33,472 bases of DNA from an uncultured Peptococcaceae bacterium (GCA_958417755.1 CATZDY010000024.1:1-33472); one strand, 5' to 3'; positions 23,846-31,761 are shown, counted from the stretch's first letter. Program-made: numbers and translations. Notes: generated by a model not told the origin, from the sequence alone.

Positions 23846-25312
23846 ATGGGTAAACCAACAGGGTTTATGGATTATAGAAGGGAGTTACCAAAAGCTGCCC
23901 AGCCTTTGGAGCGAATCAAGGGCTGGCAAGAGTTTTATCAAACATTGCCTGAAGAATCCTTGAGAAAACAGGCTTCCCGTTGTATGGAATGCGGGATACC
24001 CTTTTGCCATAGTGGTGTTATGCAAAATGGGATGGTATCCGGTTGTCCCAATCACAACTTAATGCCTGAATGGAATGATTTGGTATATCGGGGATTATGG
24101 CGGGAAGCCTTGGAGCGTCTTTGCATGACCAATCCATTTCCTGAATTTACGGGCCGGGTTTGTCCAGCGCCTTGTGAAGGCGCCTGTACTGCTGGGTTGG
24201 CAAATGAAGCAGTTACTATCAAAAATATTGAGTGTGCCATTATTGATAAAGCCTATGCCAAAGGCTGGGTACAACCTGATCCCCCCAGTGTGCGAACAGG
24301 AAAAAAGGTGGCAGTGGTTGGTTCCGGTCCATCCGGCTTAGCCTGTGCCCAAGCATTGAATCAGTATGGGCATGAAGTTACGGTATTTGAACGGTCGGAT
24401 AGGCCTGGAGGGCTTTTGATGTATGGAATACCCAATATGAAATTGGATAAAGGTTTGGTGGAAAGACGAATCAATCTTTTACAAGATGAAGGCATTTCTT
24501 TTAGAACCAATACGGAAGTTGGACGAGATTATCCAGCTGAAAATCTTATGCAAGAGTATGACAGTGTCGTATTGTGTGGCGGGGCTACCAAACCTCGAGA
24601 TTTGGCCATTGAAGGACGAAATTTAGAAGGTATTTATTTTGCTGTACAGTTTCTTACTTTTAATACCAAAAGTTTATTGGATTCAGGTCTAAGTGATGGG
24701 CTAAATATTTCTGCCAAAGACAAAGATGTCTTGGTGATTGGTGGGGGCGATACAGGTACAGATTGTGTGGCCACAGCCATTCGACATGGATGTAAAAGTG
24801 TTACCCAGTTGGAAATTATGCCTCGTCCATCGGAAGAGAGGGAGCCCCATAATCCATGGCCACAATTTCCCCGGGTATTAAAGGTGGACTATGGCCAGGA
24901 AGAAGCTTGTACACTTTTTGGGGCAGATCCCCGTCAATATTGTATCACTGCCCAGCGTTTTGTAGGAAATGATGCTGGACAGTTGCAAGAGGTGCATACT
25001 ATACAGGTGGAATGGCTGCCTGATGCCAGCGGTCGTTTGGTGCTCCGGGAGATTCCTGGCACCCAAAAAGTATGGCCAGCCCAATTGGTTTTGTTGGCCA
25101 TGGGGTTTTTAGGACCAGAGGATACTTTATTCGCCCCTCTGGGATTGGAAAAGGATCATCGTTCCAATGTGAAAACAAATGGACAATATGCAACCAATGT
25201 GAAAGGTGTATTTGCGGCTGGAGACATGCGCCGGGGACAAAGCCTGGTGATTTGGGCCATTCAAGAAGGTAGAAATGCGGCTAAAGCTTGTCATGTATAT
25301 CTTAACTCATAA
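23846..25312 (+). CDS. gltD: Glutamate synthase small (beta) subunit
   Basis: The small subunit oxidises NAD(P)H and passes electrons through FAD and iron-sulfur clusters to GltB. The 488-residue protein has two N-terminal cysteine groups: C46, C49, C54 and C67, then C106, C110 and C114 in RVCPAPCEGAC. The FAD fold VVGSGPSGLACAQAL lies at about 157-171. The NAD(P)H fold VLVIGGGDTGTDCVATAI is near 292. The closing FAD motif is GVFAAGDMRRGQSLVIWAI. The ATG at 23846 follows GGGGGAAGGAAA. Translation is likely coupled to gltB. A terminator lies about 230 bases beyond the stop. Confidence 0.97.
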   Translation: MGKPTGFMDYRRELPKAAQPLERIKGWQEFYQTLPEESLRKQASRCMECGIPFCHSGVMQNGMVSGCPNHNLMPEWNDLVYRGLWREALERLCMTNPFPEFTGRVCPAPCEGACTAGLANEAVTIKNIECAIIDKAYAKGWVQPDPPSVRTGKKVAVVGSGPSGLACAQALNQYGHEVTVFERSDRPGGLLMYGIPNMKLDKGLVERRINLLQDEGISFRTNTEVGRDYPAENLMQEYDSVVLCGGATKPRDLAIEGRNLEGIYFAVQFLTFNTKSLLDSGLSDGLNISAKDKDVLVIGGGDTGTDCVATAIRHGCKSVTQLEIMPRPSEEREPHNPWPQFPRVLKVDYGQEEACTLFGADPRQYCITAQRFVGNDAGQLQEVHTIQVEWLPDASGRLVLREIPGTQKVWPAQLVLLAMGFLGPEDTLFAPLGLEKDHRSNVKTNGQYATNVKGVFAAGDMRRGQSLVIWAIQEGRNAAKACHVYLNS

Positions 25313-25539
25313 AAAGATGAAACAATATGGATCAAATATGTAAATGATTAGTTGAAATCTTTTTTAATTCCATGGGCAAGAGGGATTGTACTCTGTATAG
25401 CTGATGTTTTTGGTTTTATGGTGCAAATAAGAAATATTAAAAGATGGAAATAAAAAAATTATATTGAAGCAAGAAGTAGCTTTAAGGTAAATTTAAGCTC
25501 TGATTTTAGAATAAGCAGAATAGATATAGTCGATATATG
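25313..25539. other. Non-coding stretch after gltD
   Basis: About 230 AT-rich bases with no reading frame or RNA gene that I can support, leading to the terminator at 25540. With the terminator and the ilvN promoter region, the gap between gltD and ilvN is about 450 bases. Confidence 0.4.
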
Positions 25540-25574
25540 ACAAAAAAGGAGTAACTGCTCCTTTTTTGTTTTTT
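25540..25574 (+). terminator. Intrinsic terminator downstream of gltD
   Basis: A perfect 12-base stem pairs ACAAAAAAGGAG (25540-25551) with CTCCTTTTTTGT (25558-25569) around TAACTG, followed by more Ts. The A-run and T-run make it potentially active in both directions. Confidence 0.88.
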
Positions 25575-25707
25575 GCAATAATTTCTATTGCAATGGTCAG
25601 AATAAGAATGGTAACCATTATTTATAAGAAATGCCTTTATTTTTATAGTACATGTTTTAATCTTGTCAAAATGCGAAAAATTATATATAAATTAGAATAT
25701 TGGGGAT

Positions 25708-25735
25708 TTGTAAAATAAAAAACCTATGGTACAAT
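25708..25735 (+). promoter_or_regulatory. Promoter of ilvN
   Basis: TACAAT at 25730-25735 is extended by TG at 25727-25728. TTGTAA at 25708-25713 lies 16 bases upstream. Transcription near 25742 leaves a leader of only about 20 bases, so there is no room for a T-box or leucine attenuator. Confidence 0.55.
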
Positions 25736-25764
25736 ATCTGGAAGGAATAGATGGAGGTATGGTT

Positions 25765-26265
25765 ATGAAAAATACCCTTGCTGTGTTGGTAGTTAACAAA
25801 CCTGGTGTGTTGGCGCGCATTGCTGGATTATTAAGTCGCCGGGTTTTTAACATTGAGAGCATTGCGGCTGGTCATACAGAGGAACCCGATGTGACCCGTA
25901 TTACCATTGTAGTGCAGGATGAGTCCCACATTTTAGATCAAGTGATAAAGCAGCTCTCTAAATTGGTGGATGTGATTAAAATTCAAGAGTTAGAATCCCA
26001 GGATTCCATTGAGCGGGAGTTGGCTTTAATTAAGGTTGCAGCATCTCCGGATCGACGCTCAGATATTGTGGATATTGTCAATATATTTCGGGCTAGTATT
26101 GTGGATGTAAATCCGGAAACCATGGTAATTGAGTTAACTGGGGATGAGAATAAAATCAACGCCCTTTGTGCGGTTTTAGAAGAACATGGCATTGTTGAAT
26201 TGGTGCGAACAGGGAATATCGCTCTTTCCCGTTCCCCCATTCCTACAAAAAAATTAGCAGATTAG
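25765..26265 (+). CDS. ilvN: Acetolactate synthase small (regulatory) subunit
   Basis: This subunit binds and activates the catalytic acetolactate synthase subunit in valine, leucine and isoleucine synthesis, and mediates feedback inhibition by branched-chain amino acids. The 166-residue protein has an N-terminal ACT domain (TLAVLVVNKPGVLARIAGLL, then FNIESIAAGHTEEPDVTRITIVV) and the C-terminal ALS_ss domain (ELALIKVAA, FRASIVDV, then ELTGDENKINAL). The ATG at 25765 lies seven bases after GGAGG; the ATG at 25759 is too close to it. The large subunit gene is not in the window, so the gene is separated from its partner. Confidence 0.94.
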   Translation: MKNTLAVLVVNKPGVLARIAGLLSRRVFNIESIAAGHTEEPDVTRITIVVQDESHILDQVIKQLSKLVDVIKIQELESQDSIERELALIKVAASPDRRSDIVDIVNIFRASIVDVNPETMVIELTGDENKINALCAVLEEHGIVELVRTGNIALSRSPIPTKKLAD

Positions 26266-26374
26266 AAAATGCTAATTTTATGTAATTTTATGTTGAAAAA
26301 GGAGTTTTTTAATATTCGGAGAATCTATTAAAATATATTTATTTTTATCGTCTTATTTGAGAAGAAAAGACTGT

Positions 26375-26382
26375 TTGTCGAA
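26375..26382 (+). promoter_or_regulatory. Spo0A-box-like site upstream of ndoAI
   Basis: TTGTCGAA at 26375-26382 is a perfect match to the core Spo0A (0A) box. It ends four bases before the -35 of the antitoxin-toxin promoter. A bound regulator there could activate or block the promoter. It is the only such full match I noticed in the window. Confidence 0.45.
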
Positions 26383-26386
26383 AAGG

Positions 26387-26417
26387 TTGACATATTTGCG
26401 GAAATTTTGTATATAAT
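26387..26417 (+). promoter_or_regulatory. Promoter of the ndoAI-ndoA operon
   Basis: A perfect TTGACA at 26387-26392 is followed by TATATAAT at 26410-26417. Reading the -10 as TATATA gives a 17-base spacer; reading it as TATAAT gives 19. It lies about 45 bases before the antitoxin start. Confidence 0.75.
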
Positions 26418-26460
26418 ATGTTATATAAAACGATAGTTCCCATTGGGGGGTAATGAGCAT

Positions 26461-26733
26461 ATGGCTCAAGTGAAGAGGATTATGATTAGTATACCGGATA
26501 ATTTATTGGCAGAAGTGGATTGTATTGTAGCAGCGGAGAGGCTCAATCGAAGTGAATTGATTCGTGAAGCCATGCGCTTATACATTGCTGAACGCAAAAA
26601 GCGTATTATGCGGGAACAAATGAAAATGGGCTATTTGGAAATGGCGAAAATCAATTTAGCTTTGGCCTTGGAACATTATCGTTTGGAGTCAGAGGCATCC
26701 TCTTCTTATGATTCCTTGGCGGAGGCAAAGTAG
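26461..26733 (+). CDS. ndoAI: Antitoxin EndoAI (ribbon-helix-helix, CopG/MazE-like)
   Basis: The antitoxin binds and inhibits the EndoA endoribonuclease and usually represses their shared promoter. The 90-residue protein has an N-terminal ribbon-helix-helix DNA-binding domain (VKRIMISIPDNLLAEVD, then LNRSELIREAMRLYIAE, about residues 4-44). The charged, helical C-terminus wraps the toxin. Length is close to the roughly 93 residues of the Bacillus protein. The ATG at 26461 follows GGGGGGT; an in-frame start at 26443 would lie before it. The toxin gene begins three bases after the stop codon. Confidence 0.9.
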   Translation: MAQVKRIMISIPDNLLAEVDCIVAAERLNRSELIREAMRLYIAERKKRIMREQMKMGYLEMAKINLALALEHYRLESEASSSYDSLAEAK

Positions 26734-26735
26734 GT

Positions 26736-27086
26736 ATGCTGATTCGGCGAGGCGACATATTCTTTGCCGACTTAAGCCCAGTGGTGGGGTCGGAACAAGG
26801 TGGTACCAGGCCAGTATTGATCATGCAAAATGATATAGGGAATCAGTATAGTCCAACCACCATAGTGGCAGCCATCACTTCACAGATTGATAAAGCCAAA
26901 TTACCCACTCATGTTGAACTATCGAAGACACCTGGTGGATTAGAAAAGGATTCAGTTGTATTATTGGAACAAATAAGGACCATTGATAAAAGTCGGTTAA
27001 TGGAAAAAGTAACATCTCTAAATGAAGATAAAATGAAAATGGTGAATCATGCAGTGGAAATTAGTCTGGGATTAGTGGAAATATAA
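26736..27086 (+). CDS. ndoA: Endoribonuclease EndoA (MazF/PemK family toxin)
   Basis: EndoA cuts single-stranded mRNA at specific short sequences; in Bacillus the target is UACAU. The 116-residue protein has the full MazF core: RRGDIFFADLSPVVGSEQGG, then TRPVLIMQND, and PTTIVAAITSQ. The catalytic residues known from MazF are present as R25 and T48, at the same numbers as in the Bacillus enzyme, so the toxin should be active. The ATG at 26736 has GGAGG nearby, inside the end of the antitoxin gene, so the two are translationally coupled. In bacilli the pair precedes rsb stress genes; here it does not. Confidence 0.95.
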   Translation: MLIRRGDIFFADLSPVVGSEQGGTRPVLIMQNDIGNQYSPTTIVAAITSQIDKAKLPTHVELSKTPGGLEKDSVVLLEQIRTIDKSRLMEKVTSLNEDKMKMVNHAVEISLGLVEI

Positions 27087-27134
27087 TGATAGAATCAATT
27101 TGTTTTACCATTGATGAGAAAAATTGCGGAAATC

Positions 27135-27175
27135 TAAAGGGCATTCCGAACGTACTAAAGTCGGAATGCCCTTTA
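27135..27175 (+). terminator. Hairpin after ndoA, probable terminator
   Basis: A perfect 15-base stem pairs 27135-27149 with 27161-27175, around an 11-base loop. The 3' arm ends CCCTTTA with only a short T-run, so termination may be incomplete. The stem is too long and exact to be chance. Confidence 0.6.
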
Positions 27176-27215
27176 ATATGTATAGAGGGGATGATAACAA
27201 AAGAGGTGATGATAT

Positions 27216-27932
27216 TTGCGTCCACTAATTGGATTAAGTGGCAGCAGAGATGTGAGGCAAGATAAATTATGGGTAAGTCGGGATTACATCCAGGCAATAG
27301 AAACAGCAGGGGGGATTCCCTTGTTATTGGATTATGGTGGAATTGCCTATGCTAAAGATTTATTGCAGCTGTTGGACGGGATTCTTCTTACTGGAGGTGG
27401 GGATGTGGATCCTTTATTTTTTCATGAAGAACCCATACCTGGCTGTGGAGAAATGGATCCGGTGCGGGATGCCTTTGAGATACAACTGGTAAAAGATTGC
27501 ATGGATGCAGATATCCCCCTTTTAGGCATTTGTCGTGGCATACAAGTGATTAATATCGCTGCAGGAGGGGATATCTATCAAGATATTTATACCCAGACAG
27601 GAAATGCAATAAAGCATAGCCAAGAAGCTGCTCGTAATATACCCAGTCATACCATAGAAATATTGGTAAAAACCAAATTGGCAGAAATGATTGGGCAAGG
27701 TTTTATGAGAGTCAATAGTTTTCATCATCAAGCGGTTCGTAATCTTGCTCCTGGTTTTGTTGTTGCTGCCAGAGCAAAGGATGGACTGGTGGAAGCCATA
27801 GAAGGTAAAGATTTTTCCTTTATTTTGGGGGTACAATGGCATCCAGAAACTATGTGGCAGAAAAATGATAAAGCAATGCAATTGTTTCACTCTTTTGTGC
27901 ACGCTTGTGGTAAGAAAAAAGATGAACAATAA
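27216..27932 (+). CDS. Gamma-glutamyl-GABA hydrolase family protein (class I amidotransferase, C26)
   Basis: Peptidase C26 enzymes such as PuuD hydrolyse gamma-glutamyl amide bonds. The 238-residue product has the nucleophile C106 in LLGICRGIQVINIAAGG and the H209/E211 pair in GVQWHPETMW, which with the Cys form the catalytic triad. LDGILLTGGGDVDPLFF and VNSFHHQAV are also family segments. The start is a TTG at 27216, seven bases after AGAGGTGAT. The next gene, an amidohydrolase, begins 22 bases later, so the two are probably co-transcribed and may act on one compound. The true substrate is unknown; the other puu-pathway genes are not present. Confidence 0.88.
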   Translation: MRPLIGLSGSRDVRQDKLWVSRDYIQAIETAGGIPLLLDYGGIAYAKDLLQLLDGILLTGGGDVDPLFFHEEPIPGCGEMDPVRDAFEIQLVKDCMDADIPLLGICRGIQVINIAAGGDIYQDIYTQTGNAIKHSQEAARNIPSHTIEILVKTKLAEMIGQGFMRVNSFHHQAVRNLAPGFVVAARAKDGLVEAIEGKDFSFILGVQWHPETMWQKNDKAMQLFHSFVHACGKKKDEQ

Positions 27933-27953
27933 AAATTATAAGGAGGTTTTTTT

Positions 27954-29108
27954 TTGCTAGCAATCACAGGGGGTAAAGTTTATACTATGCGGGGAACAGT
28001 GTATGAACCTGGGACAGTATTGGTAGAAGGAAGTAAAATTATAGAAGTTTATCCTGGGGCTACGGTTCCTAAAGGGGTTGAGATTTTAGATGCCTCTGGT
28101 TGTGTGGTAATGCCTGGATTGATTGACACTCATACCCATGTAGGGATTGTAGAAGAAATTTATCAGTTGGAAGGTGATGATTGTAATGAAATGACAGATC
28201 CAATTACACCTCACCTTAGGGCATTGGATGCCATTAATCCAGAGGATCTCGGATTTAAAGATGCTTTGACCGGAGGGATTACTACTGTGGTTACTGGACC
28301 CGGTAGTGGTAATGTTTTAGGGGGCGAAATGTTGGTCATGAAAACCAGGGGTTCTACCATGGAAGATATGGTATTAAAAAGTCCTGTGGGATTAAAAGCA
28401 GCTTTAGGGGAAAACCCTAAAACAGTATACGGGCGACAAAAAAAAGCTCCTTTGACCAGAATGGCCTCTGCCGCTTTGTTAAGAGATTCCCTGGTTAAAG
28501 CCCAGAATTATTTACAAAAGCTAGAACATTATACAGGAGAGGGAATACCTCCGGAACGAGATTTAAAATTGGAATCCTTGGTTAAAGTATTGAAGCGGGA
28601 GATTCCCTTACGGGTGCATGCTCATAGGGCAGATGATATTTTAACTGCTGTAAGAATTGCGGAAGAATTCAATTTGCATTTGGTGGTAGAACACTGTACA
28701 GAAGGTTACAAAGTTGCGAAAGAATTGTCTCGAAGAGGAATTCAAGCAGTGGTAGGGCCTATTATTACCAGTCGATCGAAAGTGGAATTACAGGGTATCC
28801 AACTTATGAATGCCCAAGCTTTAGCAAAGGCAGGGGTTGAATTTGCATTGATGACAGATCATCCAGTGGTGCCAATTCAGTATCTTGCTTTGTCAGCAGG
28901 GTTAGCTGTGCGAGGTGGTTTAAGTGAGGATATGGCTTTACAGTCCATTACCATACAAGCAGCGAAAGTAATAGGTATGGAAAATCGTCTGGGTAGTTTG
29001 GAACCAGGAAAAGATGCAGATGTGGTGGTGTTTGCCGGACATCCTTTTGATACAAGAACAAAAGTAAAAACAGTGCTGATTAATGGCGAAAGAAGGCAGG
29101 AAGAATAA
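27954..29108 (+). CDS. Amidohydrolase (imidazolonepropionase-like metal hydrolase)
   Basis: This 384-residue metal-dependent hydrolase has the amidohydrolase TIM barrel. The metal ligands are visible: H60 and H62 in PGLIDTHTHVG, H222/H224 in RVHAHRADD, H247 in VEHCTEGY and D302 in MTDHPVV. The small beta-sandwich domain forms the ends (ITGGKVYTM and LGSLEPGKDADVVVFAG). The family hydrolyses cyclic amides or amino-acid-derived rings; this one cannot be assigned a substrate. The start is a TTG at 27954, seven bases after AGGAGG and a run of Ts. It shares an operon with the C26 hydrolase upstream. Confidence 0.88.
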   Translation: MLAITGGKVYTMRGTVYEPGTVLVEGSKIIEVYPGATVPKGVEILDASGCVVMPGLIDTHTHVGIVEEIYQLEGDDCNEMTDPITPHLRALDAINPEDLGFKDALTGGITTVVTGPGSGNVLGGEMLVMKTRGSTMEDMVLKSPVGLKAALGENPKTVYGRQKKAPLTRMASAALLRDSLVKAQNYLQKLEHYTGEGIPPERDLKLESLVKVLKREIPLRVHAHRADDILTAVRIAEEFNLHLVVEHCTEGYKVAKELSRRGIQAVVGPIITSRSKVELQGIQLMNAQALAKAGVEFALMTDHPVVPIQYLALSAGLAVRGGLSEDMALQSITIQAAKVIGMENRLGSLEPGKDADVVVFAGHPFDTRTKVKTVLINGERRQEE

Positions 29109-29176
29109 CCAGGATGTTGGATAAAGATGCTATGATTTATGTTTTTTTGTTGAAAAAAGCTGGTGAAATAAGAAAA

Positions 29177-29208
29177 AAATAAAAAAATCAATAATAATTT
29201 TTTTATTT
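29177..29208. repeat. A/T-only perfect inverted repeat
   Basis: AAATAAAAAAAT (29177-29188) and ATTTTTTTATTT (29197-29208) are exact reverse complements around an eight-base loop. It could act as a weak terminator of the amidohydrolase gene, or bend DNA upstream of the next promoter. Confidence 0.4.
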
Positions 29209-29211
29209 GGC

Positions 29212-29237
29212 AGGATTTTTGTATCATAAAGGCGAAA
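29212..29237 (+). promoter_or_regulatory. Possible sigma-H promoter of the Spo0F-like gene
   Basis: AGGATTT at 29212-29218, 12 bases of spacer, then GGCGAAAT at 29231-29238. This resembles the sigma-H pattern AGGAWWW-N12-RnnGAAT with one mismatch in the -10. spo0F is sigma-H-controlled in Bacillus. The call is by pattern and analogy. Confidence 0.35.
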
Positions 29238-29309
29238 TATGAAATGAATTACAATATTACACATCATTGTAATATTATGAAATATTTTGCCAGGAGTGAG
29301 GAAATTATA

Positions 29310-29732
29310 ATGGATAAAATAAATGTATTGGTAGTGGATGATCAGCCGGGAATTCGTTTTTTGATGGAAGTGATAGTAACAGATATGGGTCATCAATATG
29401 CTACAGCAAAAAATGGAGCAGAAGCTTTAGAAATGGTCCAAAAAAGTCAGCCGGATCTTGTCTTTATGGATATCTGTATGCCTGTAATGAATGGAATGGA
29501 TGCTTTGGTGAAAATGAAGAAAATTGTACCAAATACAGAAGTAGTGTTAATGACAGCATATTCCACCAAAGAATCTATGGAAGTAGCTTTAAAAAACGGC
29601 GCCTTATGTTGTATCCGTAAACCTTTTGATGTGGATGAGATTAAAAACTTTTTATATGATTTTGTATGGCAATGGCGTCAAGGGAAACCCATTGAATTTC
29701 CAGTTTTTGAAGACATCCATTGTACAGCTTAG
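29310..29732 (+). CDS. Spo0F-like single-domain response regulator
   Basis: The 140-residue protein is a receiver domain alone. The acidic pocket is D10 and D11, the phospho-accepting residue is D54 (VFMDICMPVMNG), and T82 (MTAYS) and K104 (RKPFDVDEI) complete the switch. The LVVDDQPGIRFLM N-terminus and KPFDVDEIK are strikingly similar to Spo0F, the phosphorelay intermediate of sporulation. However, typical Clostridia activate Spo0A directly and often lack a phosphorelay. A 15-residue tail beyond the receiver fold is unusual. The ATG at 29310 follows GTGAGG by eight bases. No kinase or Spo0B is adjacent. Confidence 0.85.
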   Translation: MDKINVLVVDDQPGIRFLMEVIVTDMGHQYATAKNGAEALEMVQKSQPDLVFMDICMPVMNGMDALVKMKKIVPNTEVVLMTAYSTKESMEVALKNGALCCIRKPFDVDEIKNFLYDFVWQWRQGKPIEFPVFEDIHCTA

Positions 29733-29753
29733 CAGCATAATCTTAAAAACCTT

Positions 29754-29790
29754 CCTCTGTCGTGACTATCGTGCATGACAGAGGATTTTT
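29754..29790 (+). terminator. Intrinsic terminator after the Spo0F-like gene
   Basis: CCTCTGTCGTG at 29754-29764 pairs with CATGACAGAGG at 29774-29784 (11 pairs, one of them G-U) around a nine-base loop. Five Ts follow. Confidence 0.9.
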
Positions 29791-30129
29791 ATTGAGCTAA
29801 ATATGAATTTTGCTATCTTCTGTAGGTCTTATATATTGTTTTTAGATTGTCTGAAGGCATTTATTGTTTCAAAATAGAAATATCATGTAGATAAAGTAAA
29901 CGAATCATTTTTGTTTTATGGTATCATAAAATTTCAATACAAGAAGGAAATAGACGGTTTATTCTTTTGTTAGGAAAGGATAAAAATGGTTACAATGAAT
30001 AAAGAAAATGGGTTAATAAATGAATGGATAATTATGTTAAAAGAGAACTAAATCTTAGCTTTTTCTAAAAGCATGAGAAAATGTTGCATATAAAAATAAG
30101 CAAATAAATTATAAAGAAGAAGGATGTCA
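29791..30129. other. AT-rich non-coding stretch before tsaE
   Basis: There is no reading frame of note. An extended -10-like TGGTATCAT at 29919-29927 is the best promoter candidate for tsaE, without a clear -35. Nothing else is recognisable. Confidence 0.4.
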
Positions 30130-30609
30130 ATGGTATATCAATATTTGAGTGATTCAGAGACTTGTACCCACACATTGGGACGAATGCTAGGAACATTAGT
30201 ACAAGCAGGGGATGTACTCTGTCTAAATGGAGAGCTAGGAGCAGGAAAAACTAAATTTGCCCAAGGGGTTGGTTGTGGTTTAGAAATTGAAGAAGCCATC
30301 ACCAGCCCAACTTTTACATTAATCAATGAATATCAAGGACGGTTACCTTATTATCATATGGATGTTTATCGGTTAGAAGGCGTGGAAGAAATGTATGACA
30401 TTGGATATGAAGAATATTTTGAAAGTGCTGGGGTGGTTTTAATAGAATGGGCCAATCAAGTGGCAGAAATTTTACCAGAGGAAAGACTGGAAATTGAAAT
30501 ACAGCGGGGAGAACAGGAAGAAGAAAGAATAATTACATTAAAACCTAGGGGCGTAAGATACAATCAATTGGTAGAGGAGTTGCGTTTTATTGTTGGTATT
30601 AGGAATTGA
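30130..30609 (+). CDS. tsaE: tRNA t6A biosynthesis ATPase TsaE
   Basis: TsaE is the P-loop ATPase that works with TsaB and TsaD to place threonylcarbamoyl on A37 of ANN-decoding tRNAs. The 159-residue protein has Walker A GELGAGKT at 34-41. The family signature SPTFTLINEY is followed by HMDVYRLEG, and VVLIEWANQV is the conserved C-terminal block. The ATG at 30130 is six bases after AAGAAGAAGG; the ATG at 30124 touches that site. It overlaps tsaB by 20 bases, the usual arrangement in Bacillota. Confidence 0.95.
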   Translation: MVYQYLSDSETCTHTLGRMLGTLVQAGDVLCLNGELGAGKTKFAQGVGCGLEIEEAITSPTFTLINEYQGRLPYYHMDVYRLEGVEEMYDIGYEEYFESAGVVLIEWANQVAEILPEERLEIEIQRGEQEEERIITLKPRGVRYNQLVEELRFIVGIRN

Positions 30610-31306
30610 AGCAGCTACCCCGGTGGCTGGAGTAGCTTTATGTGAAAATCAAAACATAATAGCAGAAAGGTTTGTTAATAATCAACGTACCCATTCTGTT
30701 AATCTTTTGCCCATGATCAAAGCAGTATTTCAAGATGCTGGTGTATCTCCCCAATCATTAGAAGGAATTGCAGTTTCCAATGGACCAGGTTCTTTTACTG
30801 GATTGCGCATTGGAATGAGTACTGCTAAAACATTGGCTCAAGTTTGGGATTTACCCATTGTAGGTATTAGTACTTTGGATTCCTTGGCATATGCGGTGGT
30901 AGGATTGCATAACTATATATGTCCTATCCTAAATGCTAGAAAAAATGAGGTGTATACTGCTTTGTATGATGGGTCTAAAGGAGCTTTACAAAAAATATTT
31001 GGTCCCCAAGCAATTTCACCTGAAAAACTAGTGGAAAAAATTAAATCATTGGATCGTGATGTAACATTTTTAGGTGATGGAGTTTCTGTGTACCAAAAGT
31101 TTTTCTCTTCTTCCTTGACTAATATTCAATTTGCTTCTGGAGTTGTAGGCTTTCCTCGGGGGGCGGGAATTGCGATTTTGGGACATCAATATTTGCTTGA
31201 AAATGGTGGTATGGATCCACTGCAATTGTTACCCAATTATATCCGTTTATCAGAGGCTGAATATAAATGGATGCAAAAGCAAAAAGTCGGGGCGTGTGGA
31301 AAATGA
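30590..31306 (+). CDS. tsaB: tRNA t6A biosynthesis protein TsaB
   Basis: TsaB is the non-catalytic partner that dimerises with TsaD in t6A synthesis. The 238-residue product has the actin-like fold start LVLGIEAATPVAGVALCENQ and the segment VSNGPGSFTGLRIGMSTAKT (about 63-82), both typical of TsaB. ILNARKNEVYTALYD follows. It starts at a TTG at 30590, about ten bases after GAGGAG; the second TTG at 30593 is also possible. The start lies inside tsaE, and the stop overlaps the rimI start as ATGA, so all three are translationally coupled. tsaD is not present downstream. Confidence 0.94.
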   Translation: MLVLGIEAATPVAGVALCENQNIIAERFVNNQRTHSVNLLPMIKAVFQDAGVSPQSLEGIAVSNGPGSFTGLRIGMSTAKTLAQVWDLPIVGISTLDSLAYAVVGLHNYICPILNARKNEVYTALYDGSKGALQKIFGPQAISPEKLVEKIKSLDRDVTFLGDGVSVYQKFFSSSLTNIQFASGVVGFPRGAGIAILGHQYLLENGGMDPLQLLPNYIRLSEAEYKWMQKQKVGACGK

Positions 31307-31761
31307 CGCAATTAACTGTTACTGGAATGTTGTCCATTCACGTAGAACGAGTACTGGAAATTGAAGCATTGAGTTTTCCTATGCCTTGGTCCCGTCAATC
31401 TTTTGAGTTTGAATTAACAGAAAATGAGTTTGCCTATTATATTGTAGCTTTGGTAAATCAACAAGTTGTCGGCTATGCTGGGGCTTGGTTGGTATTGGAT
31501 GAAGCTCATATAACCAATGTGGCAGTACACCCTAATTTTAGAGGCAAGAAGATTGGTCGTTTATTAATGACTGAATTAATTCGCAGGGTGTTAGTCAAAG
31601 GGGCATTAAAAATGACTTTAGAAGTGAGACTTTCCAATCATATTGCTCAAAAATTATATCAATCCTTGGGTTTTGAGCCCATGGGGAGACGGAAGCGTTA
31701 TTATTCTGACAACAATGAAGATGCTATTATTATGTGGAAAGATTTAATTGAAGTAAAATAG
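31303..31761 (+). CDS. rimI: Ribosomal protein S18-alanine N-acetyltransferase
   Basis: RimI is a GNAT acetyltransferase that modifies the N-terminal alanine of ribosomal protein S18. The 152-residue protein has the acetyl-CoA pyrophosphate loop NFRGKKIGRLLM (about 80-91), preceded by ITNVAVHP. SNHIAQKLYQSLGFEPMGRRKRYY, the characteristic C-terminal half, is also present. The ATG at 31303 shares ATGA with the tsaB stop. RimI commonly sits with tsaB and tsaE. A longer reading from 31267 would overlap tsaB by 40 bases without a ribosome binding site. Confidence 0.93.
   Translation: MTQLTVTGMLSIHVERVLEIEALSFPMPWSRQSFEFELTENEFAYYIVALVNQQVVGYAGAWLVLDEAHITNVAVHPNFRGKKIGRLLMTELIRRVLVKGALKMTLEVRLSNHIAQKLYQSLGFEPMGRRKRYYSDNNEDAIIMWKDLIEVK

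Noticed and set aside
27087..27215. Additional small gene between ndoA and the C26 hydrolase
   Set aside because: The stretch is taken up by a 15-bp hairpin and the ribosome binding site of the next gene; no reading frame of useful length.
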